A DNA stretch of 64,000 bases from Aliiroseovarius halocynthiae (lineage in GTDB: Bacteria > Pseudomonadota > Alphaproteobacteria > Rhodobacterales > Rhodobacteraceae). Each line of letters begins with the position of its first letter. The stretch's first letter is position 1. Positions 53,171 to 63,474 of the stretch are shown here, one piece after another. The notes under the pieces were generated by a model. That model saw nothing but the letters and a program-made list of their open reading frames with translations. It was not told the origin of the DNA and did no database searches. The DNA lies in NCBI RefSeq assembly GCF_007004645.1, contig NZ_ML660020.1, positions 186,001 through 250,000 on the forward strand, given 5' to 3'. The position numbers and the translations under genes were made by a program.

Positions 53171-54682
53171 ATGGTGGCACGCATCAGCACGGTGGCGTTT
53201 GAAGGGATCGACGCCAAGATTGTCGAAGTCGAATGCGCCCTGTCACCGGGTCTGCCCAGCTTCGCCATCGTAGGGCTGCCAGACAAGGCAGTGTCTGAAG
53301 CCCGCGAACGGGTCCGGGCGGCACTGGCGGCAATGTCAGTCGCCCTGCCCCCCCGCAAGATCACCATTAACATGTCGCCCGCAGACATGCCCAAGGAAGG
53401 CTCGCATTTTGACCTTCCGATAGCGTTGGCCCTGTTAGCCGAAGCGGGATTGGTCCCACGCGAAGAATTGTCGGGCACGTTGGCCATCGGAGAATTGTCG
53501 CTGGACGGATCCTTGATCCCGGTCTTAGGGGCACTTCCAGCCGCTTTGACGGCTGCTGAGAACGAGCTGGACCTGATCTGCCCCAAAGCCTGCGGGGCAG
53601 AAGCCGCGTGGATTGACGCCACCAAGGTTCTGGCTGCCGACAGCCTTGCGGGCGTTTTGCAGCACTTTACCGGGCAATCTCCCATCGCACCTGCATCGGC
53701 CGGACACGTTACGACGTCTGTGACATCAAAAGACCTGTCTGAAGTCAAAGGACAAGAACGGGCCAAAAGGGCGCTCGAGATCGCCGCCGCAGGACGTCAT
53801 CACCTGCTCATGGTTGGGCCACCGGGTTCGGGCAAGTCAATGTTGGCGGCACGGCTTTCCGGTATCCTGCCGCCTTTATCCGCGCGCGAAGCGCTTGAGA
53901 CCTCGATGATTCACTCTGTATCGGGCCTGTTGGATGCAGGCGGCATTTCGCGGACGCGCCCCTTCCGTGCGCCGCATCATACGGCGTCAATGGCGGCAAT
54001 TGTCGGCGGGGGGCGTGGCGCAAAACCCGGCGAGATCAGTCTGGCCCATAACGGCGTCTTGTTCATGGATGAGTTCCCCGAGTTCAACCGCCAGACACTG
54101 GAAACGCTGCGCCAACCGTTGGAAACCGGAGATGTCACGGTTGCACGGGCCAATGCGCATCTGCGCTATCCCAGTCGGTTCCTTCTGGTGGCCGCCGCCA
54201 ACCCCTGCAAATGCGGGTATCTGACCGATGCTGGCCGTGCCTGCAATCGCGCCCCCAATTGCGGCGCGGATTATATGAATAAGATATCAGGGCCGTTATT
54301 GGATCGGTTCGACCTGCGGCTTGAAGTGCCCCCAGTCAGCTTTCAGGATCTTGATCTGCCCGCAACCGGCGAGCCATCCGCCACCATCGCCGCCCGCGTC
54401 GCCGAGGCACGGATGCGACAGACCGAACGCTATGCCGACCAGCCCGATGTCACGACAAATTGCGATATCGAGGGGGATCTTCTGGCGCAGGTTGCGACAC
54501 CTGATCAGGATGGGCGCGAAATTTTGAACAAAGCGGCTGATCGCTTTGGCCTATCGGCGCGTGGATATCACCGCGTGCTTCGCGTGGCGCGTACGGTTGC
54601 GGATCTGGACGGGGCGGATCATGTGGGTCGCAGCCATGTCGCCGAAGCCTTGGGCTATCGTTTGGTCGGTCCAGCCGTGTGA
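53171..54682 (+). CDS. comM: YifB/ComM family Mg chelatase-like AAA ATPase
   Basis: The 503-residue protein has an N-terminal Lon-like S5 domain (KIVEVECALSPGLPSFAIVG), a Walker A GPPGSGKSM, a Walker B LFMDEFPEF, and a C-terminal Mg_chelatase_C domain with two Cys pairs (CKCGYL and CNRAPNCG). ComM in Haemophilus and Vibrio is a helicase that promotes branch migration during transformation. The gene overlaps the alpha/beta hydrolase tail-to-tail by 28 bases. Confidence 0.92.
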   Translation: MVARISTVAFEGIDAKIVEVECALSPGLPSFAIVGLPDKAVSEARERVRAALAAMSVALPPRKITINMSPADMPKEGSHFDLPIALALLAEAGLVPREELSGTLAIGELSLDGSLIPVLGALPAALTAAENELDLICPKACGAEAAWIDATKVLAADSLAGVLQHFTGQSPIAPASAGHVTTSVTSKDLSEVKGQERAKRALEIAAAGRHHLLMVGPPGSGKSMLAARLSGILPPLSAREALETSMIHSVSGLLDAGGISRTRPFRAPHHTASMAAIVGGGRGAKPGEISLAHNGVLFMDEFPEFNRQTLETLRQPLETGDVTVARANAHLRYPSRFLLVAAANPCKCGYLTDAGRACNRAPNCGADYMNKISGPLLDRFDLRLEVPPVSFQDLDLPATGEPSATIAARVAEARMRQTERYADQPDVTTNCDIEGDLLAQVATPDQDGREILNKAADRFGLSARGYHRVLRVARTVADLDGADHVGRSHVAEALGYRLVGPAV

Positions 54683-55581
54683 TCGTCAATGGCCGCTTTG
54701 ATGGCCTGCGCGATGGATTGAATGGATTTATTGGCCTCGGGTAACTGCCCCGCAAACATCTGCCAAACATGAGGCAGACCGTCGGCTTCTTGCAGATCAA
54801 CGCGCACGCCCTGTTCTTCAAGGACGTTTGCCATGCGGCGGGCATCGTCCAGAAAAATCTCGGATCGGCTGACTGTGATCAGCACCGGCGGCGCCCCCGT
54901 GAAATCCGCAAACAAAGGGCTGGCACGAGGATCGCGGGGATCGGCACCATCCAGATAGAAGGCGGCCAATTCCTCCATCCGCTCGGCCGGCAAGACAACC
55001 TCGGTGGCGTCATTATCGCGGATGGATGCACCACTTGTGGTCAAATCCGTCAATGGCGACAAAGCTATCGTCAGCAACGGCTTCGGCAGGCCCAGCGCCA
55101 TGATCTGCGACAGCAGAACAAGTGCTAGACCGCCACCGGCGCTGTCTCCACCCAGCACAATCGCGCGATCGGGATGGGCTTCAATCACGTCACGATAGAT
55201 TGCAAGCGCATCGTCGGGTGCTGCGGGGAACGGATGTTCCGGGGCCAGTCGATAGGCGGGCAAAAGCGCGCGCAGCCCGGCAGAGCGGGCCATTCGCGCG
55301 ACCAGGTTGCGCACGGTTCTGGGTGACCCGAAGAAATAACCACCGCCGTGGAAGTACAGCAAGATCGGCGCATTATCGGGTGCTCGGGAGCCGATCTCCA
55401 TGACCGGGCGGGACATATCATGCCACGTGTATTTTGTACCGCGTGGCGGATGAAGGGAAAGCCGCGCCACACGTTCGAACCGTTTCCGTACCCGGCCAAC
55501 GTTATCGGGCGAGGCACGGGTCAACGCCGGGCGTTCCGTCAGGCGCAGCCAAAAGTTCAGGGGGCGACGTAACCAGCTCAT
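54655..55581 (-). CDS. Alpha/beta hydrolase of the hormone-sensitive lipase family
   Basis: The 308-residue esterase has the oxyanion motif [11 protein letters not shown] (about 76-86), the nucleophile elbow GGDSAGGG (Ser about 148), an Asp in the LPHVWQMF region's partner segment [11 protein letters not shown], and the catalytic His in LPHVWQ. HSL-type enzymes hydrolyse short acyl esters. It overlaps gshB by four bases upstream (ATGA) and comM at the 3' end. Substrate unknown. Confidence 0.88.
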   Translation of the reverse strand: MSWLRRPLNFWLRLTERPALTRASPDNVGRVRKRFERVARLSLHPPRGTKYTWHDMSRPVMEIGSRAPDNAPILLYFHGGGYFFGSPRTVRNLVARMARSAGLRALLPAYRLAPEHPFPAAPDDALAIYRDVIEAHPDRAIVLGGDSAGGGLALVLLSQIMALGLPKPLLTIALSPLTDLTTSGASIRDNDATEVVLPAERMEELAAFYLDGADPRDPRASPLFADFTGAPPVLITVSRSEIFLDDARRMANVLEEQGVRVDLQEADGLPHVWQMFAGQLPEANKSIQSIAQAIKAAIDDHTAGPTKR

Positions 55582-56519
55582 GCGCAGCGCGCTTCAATAG
55601 CCTGCCAAATCTTCTCGGCAACATTTGTGCCGTCGAAACGTTCAAGCTCTTGAATGCCGGTCGGCGAGGTCACGTTGATTTCGGTCAGATAATCGCCAAT
55701 CACGTCGATGCCGACGAAAATCTGGCCTTTCTCGCGCAGAAGCGGACCAATGGCGGCGCAGATTTCAAGGTCGCGTTCGGTCAGGCCGATCTTCTCGGGC
55801 CGTCCGCCCACATGCATGTTCGAGCGCGTCTCGCCCGCCGCAGGCACCCGGTTGATCGCGCCGACGGGTTCGCCATCCACAAGGATCACACGTTTGTCGC
55901 CATTCGACACGTCAGGCAGAAATTTCTGTGCAATCAGCGGCTCGCGGTTGATGCCAGCGAACAGTTCGTGCAGCGACGCAAGGTTGCGGTCGCTTTCATC
56001 CAGACGAAAAACGCCCGCGCCGCCGTTGCCGTAGAGCGGCTTCAGGATGATGTCGCCATGCTGCGCTTTGAAGGACTTCAGCGTCTCGTAATCACGGGCG
56101 ATCATGGTGGGGGGCGTCAGGTCGGGGAACTGAAGCACCAGCAGTTTTTCGGGATAGTTGCGCACCCAGAACGGGTCATTCACCACCAGCGTCTCTGGGT
56201 GGATCATATCAAGGATATGTGTCGTGGTGATATAACCCATGTCGAAGGGCGGATCTTGGCGCAACCAGACCACGTCCATCTCGGCCAAATCCATGTCTTG
56301 CAATTCGCCCAAGGTGAAATGATTGCCCTGCTCGCGGCGAACCGTCAGCGGCCAGCCACGCGCGATCACGCGACCCTCGCGATAGGACAGCTGATCGGGC
56401 GTATAGTAAAACAGCGAATGCCCGCGTGCCTGTGCCTCTTCCGCGATGCGAAACGAGCTGTCGGCATTGATGTCGACATGGTCGATCGGGTCCATTTGAA
56501 TGGCAATTTTAAGCGACAT
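55578..56519 (-). CDS. gshB: Glutathione synthase
   Basis: The 313-residue ATP-grasp enzyme adds glycine to gamma-glutamylcysteine. It begins [20 protein letters not shown], typical for bacterial GshB, has [16 protein letters not shown] in the ATP-grasp site, and the metal/ATP motif [21 protein letters not shown] near the end. It is the second gene of the yraN-gshB-hydrolase set, 87 bp behind yraN. Soluble, cytoplasmic. Confidence 0.95.
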   Translation of the reverse strand: MSLKIAIQMDPIDHVDINADSSFRIAEEAQARGHSLFYYTPDQLSYREGRVIARGWPLTVRREQGNHFTLGELQDMDLAEMDVVWLRQDPPFDMGYITTTHILDMIHPETLVVNDPFWVRNYPEKLLVLQFPDLTPPTMIARDYETLKSFKAQHGDIILKPLYGNGGAGVFRLDESDRNLASLHELFAGINREPLIAQKFLPDVSNGDKRVILVDGEPVGAINRVPAAGETRSNMHVGGRPEKIGLTERDLEICAAIGPLLREKGQIFVGIDVIGDYLTEINVTSPTGIQELERFDGTNVAEKIWQAIEARCA

Positions 56520-56606
56520 GGGCGGGCTCCGTCAAAATTCAGTCCCCCATAAATGGGGCAGAGCGCCCTGTGGTGCAATGGGCTTCCCGCCCGAAACTTT
56601 TTTAGA

Positions 56607-56960
56607 TCAATGTCCCAATGCGTTCTCTAGGATTTGAACTTCGCCCGCGCCGTTCACAAGGGCCACGTCAAACCGACTGGGGGTCAGATCGCCCTTGGGT
56701 TCGTCGCACAGGAATTCAGCCGCTGTCTGATACAACCTTTTGATCTGGGCCGCAGACAATGCTTCTGCAGCGCGCAGGAAGTCACGGGATTTCTTGACCT
56801 CGACAAAGATCACTTCGTCGCGGTTGCGCACGATCAGATCAATCTCACCCCGCTTACCACGCCAACGTCGACCAACTACTTGCTGCCCACGCCCCTTGTA
56901 GATACGCGCCACACTGTCTTCGGCAGCAATGCCAGACAGATATGAGACCTTTCCGCTCAT
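56607..56960 (-). CDS. yraN: YraN family protein (UPF0102)
   Basis: The 117-residue protein has the restriction-endonuclease-like core GRRWRGKRGEIDLIVRN and FVEVKKS, where Glu, Asp and Glu-x-Lys form the putative metal site. Proteins of this family are of unsettled function, possibly Holliday-junction related. It overlaps rsmI by four bases (ATGA), the conserved neighbourhood in proteobacteria. Confidence 0.93.
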   Translation of the reverse strand: MSGKVSYLSGIAAEDSVARIYKGRGQQVVGRRWRGKRGEIDLIVRNRDEVIFVEVKKSRDFLRAAEALSAAQIKRLYQTAAEFLCDEPKGDLTPSRFDVALVNGAGEVQILENALGH

Positions 56961-57814
56961 CCATCCCGGCCCATGGTCAGGGCGGTCTGATAGACTGTGC
57001 GTCGCGGTAAGCCGGTGGCCTGAGTCACCATCGCGACGGCATCTTTCATGCTCATCTCTTTCAACGCAGTCCCCAGCATTTGTTCCAGATCCACATCTTC
57101 CGTATTCTCTTCTGCCTGCCCCAGCACCAACGCAATTTCGCCCTTCAGGGTCATGTCAGAAATCTGGTCGCTTAGTTCCTGCACGGTTCCGCGCCGAATT
57201 TCTTCGAACTTCTTGGTCAGTTCCCGGCACACAGCAGCGGGGCGTAGTTTGGCGTCAGTCGAACATAAATCGGTTAGCAGCCGGTTAATGCGCTTGGGGC
57301 TTTCATAAAGGATAAGCGTTGCGGGGATGGCCAGCAGATCGGCCAGCCATTTCTGGCGTGCGCCTTTGGCGGCAGGCGGAAATCCCGCAAAGCAGAACCG
57401 GTCCGAAGGCAATCCCGACAGGCTGAGTGCCGTAATGGCAGCCGTTGCCCCCGGAAGCGCCGTTACAAGAGCGCCGCCTTGCGCCACGTCGCGCGCCAAG
57501 GCAAAGCCGGGATCCGCCACAAGCGGGCTGCCCGCTTCGCTGGCATAGGCAACAGATTTCCCCTGCGCGATCAGCTTCATTATCCCATCACGCCCCGCTT
57601 GCCCAGAATGATCGTGATAGGCAATCAACATGCGGTCGCCCAAAGCAATTCCATGGATTTCCATCAGCTTACGCGTGGTCCGCGTATCCTCGGCCGCGAT
57701 CACATCTGCCGAGGCCAGCACATCCAACGCCCTAAGCGTGATATCGCGCGCATTTCCGATTGGGGTCGCCACCAGATAAAGTCCGGGCTCAAGGGGAGTT
57801 CTGTCGGGTTTCAC
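56957..57814 (-). CDS. rsmI: 16S rRNA (cytidine1402-2'-O)-methyltransferase
   Basis: The 285-residue SAM-dependent enzyme methylates the ribose of C1402 in the ribosomal decoding centre. It starts LYLVATPIGNARDITLRAL, followed by AEDTRTTRKLM and SEAGSPLVADPG, all RsmI signatures, and the C-terminal DAVAMVTQATGLPRRTVYQ. It is divergent from the LpoA-like lipoprotein gene (80-bp gap), the same arrangement as rsmI/lpoA in E. coli. Confidence 0.96.
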   Translation of the reverse strand: MKPDRTPLEPGLYLVATPIGNARDITLRALDVLASADVIAAEDTRTTRKLMEIHGIALGDRMLIAYHDHSGQAGRDGIMKLIAQGKSVAYASEAGSPLVADPGFALARDVAQGGALVTALPGATAAITALSLSGLPSDRFCFAGFPPAAKGARQKWLADLLAIPATLILYESPKRINRLLTDLCSTDAKLRPAAVCRELTKKFEEIRRGTVQELSDQISDMTLKGEIALVLGQAEENTEDVDLEQMLGTALKEMSMKDAVAMVTQATGLPRRTVYQTALTMGRDG

Positions 57815-57893
57815 ACTGGACCTGTCTGTTCTGAGGGTTATTATGTCACTGTCTGTCGGGGTGCGAAATGCCTCGCCCGGGAAAGGAATTTAT

Positions 57894-59066
57894 ATGTTCG
57901 CTGTTTTCGCACGCACCCGCAAGGCGCTGGGTGCATTTACCATCTTTGCATCACTCACTGCCCTTGCTGCCTGTAACGTTCCAAATTCGACAGGCGGTCC
58001 AAGCATTAACACCAATAAGCCCGTGCCAGTGGCCCTTCTGGTGCCGTCAGGGTCCGGATCCGCCAACGATGCCAGCCTTGCCAAATCGCTTGAAAACGCG
58101 GCCCGTCTTGCCATGTCCGAACTGTCCGGCGTGACCATTGATCTGCGCGTATACAGCACAGCAGGGAACGCGAATCAGGCAGCTTCGATGGCGACCAAAG
58201 CGGTTAATGACGGGGCAAAAATCATTCTTGGCCCGGTCTTTGCACAAAGCGCCAACGCAGCAGGTGTCGCGGTCTCGCGTCGCAATGTGAATGTGCTGAG
58301 CTTTTCGAACAATCCCAGCATTGCAGGTGGCAACGTCTTTATTCTGGGCAACACGTTCCAGAACACCGCCAATCGCCTGACACGCTATGCTGCCCGTCAG
58401 GGTAAAGGGAAAATCCTGGTAGTGAACGGCAATGATCAGGCCGAAGCACAAGGCCGTGCCGCCATCCAAGCTGCGATCCAGAATTCGGGCGCCTCGCTGG
58501 CAGGTACAACGTCATTCGAGCTGTCGCAAAACGGTATCGTGAACGCCCTTCCAAAGATCAGCGCACAGGTGCGCAGCTCGGGCGCTCAGTCGATCTTCCT
58601 GACCTCGGGCACGTCTGGTGCACTGCCATTCTTGGCAGGACTTCTGCCAGAAAACGGTGTGAACCCTGCAAACATCCAATATATCGGCCTGCAACGCTGG
58701 GACATTCCCGCCAATGCGCTGTCACTGCCCGGCCTTCAGGGTGGCTGGTTCGCAATCCCGGATCCCGCGCTTAGCGGTCGTTTCTCGGGCCGTTACCAAG
58801 CCCGCTATGGCGCTGCGCCGCATCCGATCGCCGGGTTGGCCTATGACGGCATCGCTGCAATTGGTGCGCTGGTCAAAGCAGGCAAAGCCAACGCGCTGAC
58901 CACGACCGCACTGACACAACCGCAGGGCTTTGTGGGCGTGAACGGGATCTTCCGTCTGCGTGGCAATGGCACCAACGAACGTGGCTTGGCCATCGCTCAG
59001 ATCCAAAACGGTTCTGTTGTGATCATTGACCCTGCGCCCAGAAGCTTCTCCGGTGCCGGATTCTAA
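57894..59066 (+). CDS. LpoA-like penicillin-binding protein activator lipoprotein
   Basis: The 390-residue lipoprotein has a lipobox LTALAAC (Cys27) and a periplasmic-binding-protein type I fold (VPVALLVPSGSG at the start, ILGPVFAQSANAAGVAVS, LAYDGIAAIGAL near the end). In E. coli the C-terminal domain of LpoA has this fold and activates PBP1A; the N-terminal TPR part is missing here. GAAAGGAA precedes the ATG at 57894. Divergence from rsmI supports the LpoA relationship. Outer-membrane attachment is inferred. Confidence 0.85.
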   Translation: MFAVFARTRKALGAFTIFASLTALAACNVPNSTGGPSINTNKPVPVALLVPSGSGSANDASLAKSLENAARLAMSELSGVTIDLRVYSTAGNANQAASMATKAVNDGAKIILGPVFAQSANAAGVAVSRRNVNVLSFSNNPSIAGGNVFILGNTFQNTANRLTRYAARQGKGKILVVNGNDQAEAQGRAAIQAAIQNSGASLAGTTSFELSQNGIVNALPKISAQVRSSGAQSIFLTSGTSGALPFLAGLLPENGVNPANIQYIGLQRWDIPANALSLPGLQGGWFAIPDPALSGRFSGRYQARYGAAPHPIAGLAYDGIAAIGALVKAGKANALTTTALTQPQGFVGVNGIFRLRGNGTNERGLAIAQIQNGSVVIIDPAPRSFSGAGF

Positions 59067-61836
59067 GGCCGACCGGATACATCCGGACCAAACGGTGGGG
59101 CGGCTTATCTGCCCTGCCGATGACATTCTGAACGAAGCTGCCCTGTGGCAACGTCTTGACGGCGCATTCGAAGATGCCAAGGACGCGGCCGCAATCCGCA
59201 AGTTGACCGTGGCCGAGCTGCGCGCCTGCATCAAAGCAGGCCGCACCCGGATCGCAGAATCCCTTGCCGAAGCGCCCCTTAACGCCCATCCGGCCACAGC
59301 AGCTTATAGCCATCTAACCGATTGCATCGTGCGCTGCGTCCACCGTGTCGCGACCGAGCGTTTGCACCCCCTGCCCGTCCCGACCAAATCTGAACGGATC
59401 GCCGTGATTGCTGTGGGCGGCTATGGGCGCGGCGAAATGGCGCCGCAGTCCGATGTCGATCTGTTGTTCCTGACGCCCTACAAAATCACGCCTTGGGCCG
59501 AAAGCGTAATCGAAAGCATGCTTTACATGCTGTGGGACCTTCGACTGAAAGTGGGGCACGCTTCGCGCACGATCGACGATTGCCTGCGGCTGGGGCGCGA
59601 AGACTACACCATCCGCACAGCGCTGTTGGAACAACGCCCTGTTTGCGGTGACGCCGAACTTGCCCATGATCTGGATGATCGTCTGTGGAAAGACCTGTTT
59701 GACGGCACCTTGGCCGAGTTCATCGAAGCCAAACTGGCAGAGCGGGATGCGCGTCACGTCAAGCAGGGACAGCGCTATGTGGTTGAACCCAACGTGAAAG
59801 AGGGCAAAGGCGGGCTGCGCGATCTGCAGACGCTTTTCTGGGTTGCAAAGTATCAATACCGCGTCGCACACCAGTCCGAGCTTGTCTCGAAAGGTGTGTT
59901 CACCGAGGACGAGTTTGAAACTTTCCGCGACGCTGAAAGCTTCCTGTGGGCGGTGCGTTGCCAATTGCACCTTCTGACCAATCGCCCTTCTGACCAATTG
60001 TCATTCGATCTGCAGGTCGAGGTCGCCGACCGGCTGGGCTTCAGAGACACGGAAGGCCGCCGCGCGGTAGAACATTTCATGCAGGCCTATTTCCGGCACG
60101 CCACTCAAGTCGGCGATCTGACCCGGATCGTGCTGACCGCGCTGGAAGCGCAGCATCTTAAGAAAGAGCCGCGCCTGCTGCGCATTCTCAAACGGCGTCG
60201 CAAGCTGAAACACGGCTTTGTTGAACGACAGGGGCGCTTGGATGTAGCGGACGAGGCCGCGTTTCTGTCAGACGGCTTGAACCTTTTGCGTGTGTTCGAG
60301 GAGGCCTTGCGCACCGGAATGCTGATCCATTCGCATGCGATGCGCCTAGTCTCACATAATCTACACCTGATTGATGACGAGACGCGGCAAAACAAAGAAG
60401 CCATCCGCATCTTCCTTGACCTGCTTCTGAAGCACGGCAACCCGGAACGCGCGCTCAGACGGATGAACGAGCTGGGCGTTCTGGCCGCGTTCATCCCTGA
60501 ATTCGAACCCATCGTCGCGATGATGCAGTTCAACATGTATCATTCCTACACTGTGGACGAGCATACGATTCAGGTGATCTCGAACTTCGCGCAAATCGAA
60601 CGGCACGAGCTGGATGATGAGCTGCCAATCAGCTCGGAGATCCTCGACAAAGGCGTCAATCGTAAGACCCTGATGGTTGCGATGCTGCTGCATGATATTG
60701 GCAAGGGCAGGTCGCAGGATCACTCAGTTTTGGGCGCCAAGATTGCCCGCAAAGTCGCCCCGCGTCTGGGGATGACACAAAGAGAGTGTGAGACGGTCGA
60801 ATGGCTGGTGCGCTATCACCTGTTGATGTCCGATATGGCGCAAAAACGCGACATTGCCGATCCGCGCACAGTGCAAGATTTTGCTAAGGCGGTACGCTCG
60901 GTCCGGCGGCTGGATCTGCTGACCGTGCTCACCGTCTGTGACATTCGCGGGGTCGGTCCAGACACATGGAACAACTGGAAAGCTACGCTGATCCGCACGC
61001 TCTACAACCAAACGCGTCGCGTTCTGGAAGACGGAACTGAAGCGCTGAACCGCGAAAGCCGCGGGGCTGACAGCAAACGTGCATTGCGTAAAGCGCTGGC
61101 CGACTGGAAGCCAAAGGATCTGAAGACAGAAACCGCCCGGCACTATGACGCCTATTGGCAAGGTCTGCACGTTTCGGCACATATCGTCTTTGCCCGTCTT
61201 CTGCGCGACATTCCGGACAACGAAGTCCGGATCGAACTGGAACCGGATCAGGATCGCGACGTGACTCGCGCCTATTTCGTTCTGGCCGACCACCCGGGCA
61301 TCTTCTCGCGCCTTTCGGGCGCGCTGTCATTGGTCGGCGCAAACATCGTGGATGCACGCACGTATACATCGAAAGACGGCTATGCGACCGCCTGTTTCTG
61401 GGTGCAGGATGCCGATGGCAATCCGTTCGACGTGGCAAAGCAAAAGCGCCTGACCCAGATGACCCATAAAATCTTGAAGGGCGAGGTCGTCGCCCGCGAG
61501 GCCATCGCAGGGCGCGACAAGATCAAGAAACGCGAACGCGCCTTCAAAGTGCCAACGACCATCACTTTCGACAATGACGGGTCCGAGATCTATACGATCA
61601 TCGAGGTCGACACCCGCGATCGCCCCGGCCTGCTGTATGATCTGACCCGAACGCTGGCCGATGCGAATGTCTATATTGCTTCGGCCGTGGTTGCGACCTA
61701 TGGCGAACAGGTGGTCGACAGCTTCTATGTCAAAGATATGTTCGGCCTGAAATACTATGCCGAGCACAAGCAAGACCTGCTGGCAGGCAAGCTGCGCACA
61801 GCAATTGAAAAAGGTGTAGAAAGGGCGACCGCATAA
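59053..61836 (+). CDS. glnD: Bifunctional [protein-PII] uridylyltransferase/uridylyl-removing enzyme
   Basis: GlnD senses glutamine and modifies PII proteins. In order: a nucleotidyltransferase domain with GGYGRGEMAPQSDVDLLFL (about residue 120-140), an HD domain with LLHDIGKGRSQDH (about 550), and two C-terminal ACT domains (FFSRL-like and DRPGLLYDLTRTLADANV). The exact start is unclear: GTG 59053 is used, a TTG at 59026 is also in frame, and both lie inside the end of the LpoA-like gene. The stop overlaps murJ (TAATG). About 927 residues, normal for the family. Confidence 0.93.
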   Translation: MPDSKADRIHPDQTVGRLICPADDILNEAALWQRLDGAFEDAKDAAAIRKLTVAELRACIKAGRTRIAESLAEAPLNAHPATAAYSHLTDCIVRCVHRVATERLHPLPVPTKSERIAVIAVGGYGRGEMAPQSDVDLLFLTPYKITPWAESVIESMLYMLWDLRLKVGHASRTIDDCLRLGREDYTIRTALLEQRPVCGDAELAHDLDDRLWKDLFDGTLAEFIEAKLAERDARHVKQGQRYVVEPNVKEGKGGLRDLQTLFWVAKYQYRVAHQSELVSKGVFTEDEFETFRDAESFLWAVRCQLHLLTNRPSDQLSFDLQVEVADRLGFRDTEGRRAVEHFMQAYFRHATQVGDLTRIVLTALEAQHLKKEPRLLRILKRRRKLKHGFVERQGRLDVADEAAFLSDGLNLLRVFEEALRTGMLIHSHAMRLVSHNLHLIDDETRQNKEAIRIFLDLLLKHGNPERALRRMNELGVLAAFIPEFEPIVAMMQFNMYHSYTVDEHTIQVISNFAQIERHELDDELPISSEILDKGVNRKTLMVAMLLHDIGKGRSQDHSVLGAKIARKVAPRLGMTQRECETVEWLVRYHLLMSDMAQKRDIADPRTVQDFAKAVRSVRRLDLLTVLTVCDIRGVGPDTWNNWKATLIRTLYNQTRRVLEDGTEALNRESRGADSKRALRKALADWKPKDLKTETARHYDAYWQGLHVSAHIVFARLLRDIPDNEVRIELEPDQDRDVTRAYFVLADHPGIFSRLSGALSLVGANIVDARTYTSKDGYATACFWVQDADGNPFDVAKQKRLTQMTHKILKGEVVAREAIAGRDKIKKRERAFKVPTTITFDNDGSEIYTIIEVDTRDRPGLLYDLTRTLADANVYIASAVVATYGEQVVDSFYVKDMFGLKYYAEHKQDLLAGKLRTAIEKGVERATA

Positions 61837-63374
61837 TGGCATCACGACTGGCGCGCGGGTTTATGACGGTCGGTGGCTGGACCATGGCCAGCCGCATCCT
61901 TGGCTTCGTGCGCGACATCATGATCGGCGCATTTCTGGGATCGTCCGCAGTGGCCGAGGCCTTCCTGATTGCCTTCTCGCTGCCCAACATGTTTCGCCGC
62001 TTCTTTGCCGAGGGCACGTTGAACGTGGCCTTCGTGCCGATGTTCGCCAAGAAACACGAAGGCAATGACGGCGCGCTGGAGTTCGCGCGTGATGCCTTCG
62101 CTGGACTGGCCTTCATTCTGGTGATCTTTTCCATCGTGGCCCAGATCTTCATGCCCGCATTGGTCTATGCCATGGCCTCGGGCTTCACAGTGGATGACCG
62201 CTTTGATTTGGCGGTCACCTATGGGCGCATCGCCTTTCCTTATATCCTGTTCATCTCGCTCGCGGCCCTTCTGTCGGGCGTCTTGAACGCCACGGGGCGC
62301 TTCGTGGCGGCAGCCGCCGCGCCGGTGCTTCTGAACGTGATCTTCATCGCCGCCATGCTGGTTGCAGATCTTGCTGGGTTCGACATTGGCACCGCTCTGG
62401 CGTGGACCGTCCCCGTCGCAGGGATTGCCCAAGTGGCGCTGGTCTGGATCGCCGCCAGCCGCGCCGGATACCGCTTGATCCCGCGTATGCCGCATATGAC
62501 GCCCGAGCTGAAACGACTGGCCATCATCGCCGCCCCCGCAGCGCTGGCGGGTGGCGTTACCCAGATCAACCTTCTGGTGGGCCGTCAGGTCGCCAGCTTC
62601 TTCGAGGGCGCGGTTGCGTGGCTTTATTATGCAGACCGCCTGTATCAACTGCCCTTAGGCGTGGTGGGCATCGCCATCGGCATCGTGTTGCTGCCAGAGC
62701 TTTCGCGCAACCTGCGCGCGGGCGACATGGCCGCCAGCCGCGAAGCCCTGAGCCGCGCGGGCGAGATGTCGCTCGCGCTAACTATTCCTGCCGCTGTGGC
62801 CCTGATTGTGGTCCCGACCCAATTGATCGAAGTGCTGTTCCAACGCGGCGCTTTCACTGCAGACGACACTGCCCGCACCGCATTAGCCACCGCCATCTAT
62901 GGCGTCGGCCTTCCCGCCTTCGTGCTTCAAAAGGTGCTGGCCTCTACTTATTTCGCACGCGAAAACACCCGCACACCCTTCCATTTTGCGCTGGTCGGCA
63001 TGGTGGTCAACGCTGTACTCGCCATTGGTCTAAGCTATCATCTGGGCTTCATCGCCGCCGCCATCGCGACGACGGTCGCGGGATGGACCATCACAGGCCT
63101 GACATGGGTCGGATCCGCCCGCATGGGCGAAGACACCCGCTTTGACGCCCGCTTCTGGTCACGCTTCTGGCGCATCATTGCGGCCAGTTGGGCCATGGGG
63201 GCCGCGCTGTGGGGATTGCTGATCCTAACGGGTCCCATGTTCGGAATCGCGGGCCTGAAATTCGCCGCACTTGCCATCCTCGTCTTAGGCGGCATCGCGC
63301 TTTACGGTCTGTTCGGTCAGTTGTTCGGAGCTTTCCGCTTGTCGGAAATCAAAGCTGCATTCCGCAAAGACTGA
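61836..63374 (+). CDS. murJ: Lipid II flippase MurJ
   Basis: The 512-residue MOP-family protein has about 14 membrane segments. It carries the family start GGWTMASRILGFVRDIMIGAFLG (in two blocks), FRRFFAEGTLNVAFVPMFA, and YYADRLYQLPLGVVGIAIG. MurJ moves lipid II to the periplasm for peptidoglycan synthesis. It is coupled to glnD through a one-base TAATG overlap, an order common in alphaproteobacteria. The dispersed repeat copy 2 follows the stop. Confidence 0.96.
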   Translation: MASRLARGFMTVGGWTMASRILGFVRDIMIGAFLGSSAVAEAFLIAFSLPNMFRRFFAEGTLNVAFVPMFAKKHEGNDGALEFARDAFAGLAFILVIFSIVAQIFMPALVYAMASGFTVDDRFDLAVTYGRIAFPYILFISLAALLSGVLNATGRFVAAAAAPVLLNVIFIAAMLVADLAGFDIGTALAWTVPVAGIAQVALVWIAASRAGYRLIPRMPHMTPELKRLAIIAAPAALAGGVTQINLLVGRQVASFFEGAVAWLYYADRLYQLPLGVVGIAIGIVLLPELSRNLRAGDMAASREALSRAGEMSLALTIPAAVALIVVPTQLIEVLFQRGAFTADDTARTALATAIYGVGLPAFVLQKVLASTYFARENTRTPFHFALVGMVVNAVLAIGLSYHLGFIAAAIATTVAGWTITGLTWVGSARMGEDTRFDARFWSRFWRIIAASWAMGAALWGLLILTGPMFGIAGLKFAALAILVLGGIALYGLFGQLFGAFRLSEIKAAFRKD

Positions 63375-63387
63375 ACCAACGTCGCAT

Positions 63388-63468
63388 TTTCTTGTCGTAA
63401 ATATCCTGGGGTGAGCGCCAGCGGCGTGAGGGGCAAAGCCCCTTAAAGGCTCACAACGTGAGCCACCT
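63388..63468. repeat. Dispersed intergenic repeat, copy 2
   Basis: TTTTCTTGTCGTAAATATCC, then GGGGTGAGC, a GGGGCAAAGCCCC hairpin, and GGCTCACAACGTGAGCC form the inverted counterpart of the copy at 10253-10343. It lies between the convergent murJ and rhomboid-like genes, again at a point where both transcripts should end. Confidence 0.75.
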
Positions 63469-63474
63469 TAAGCC

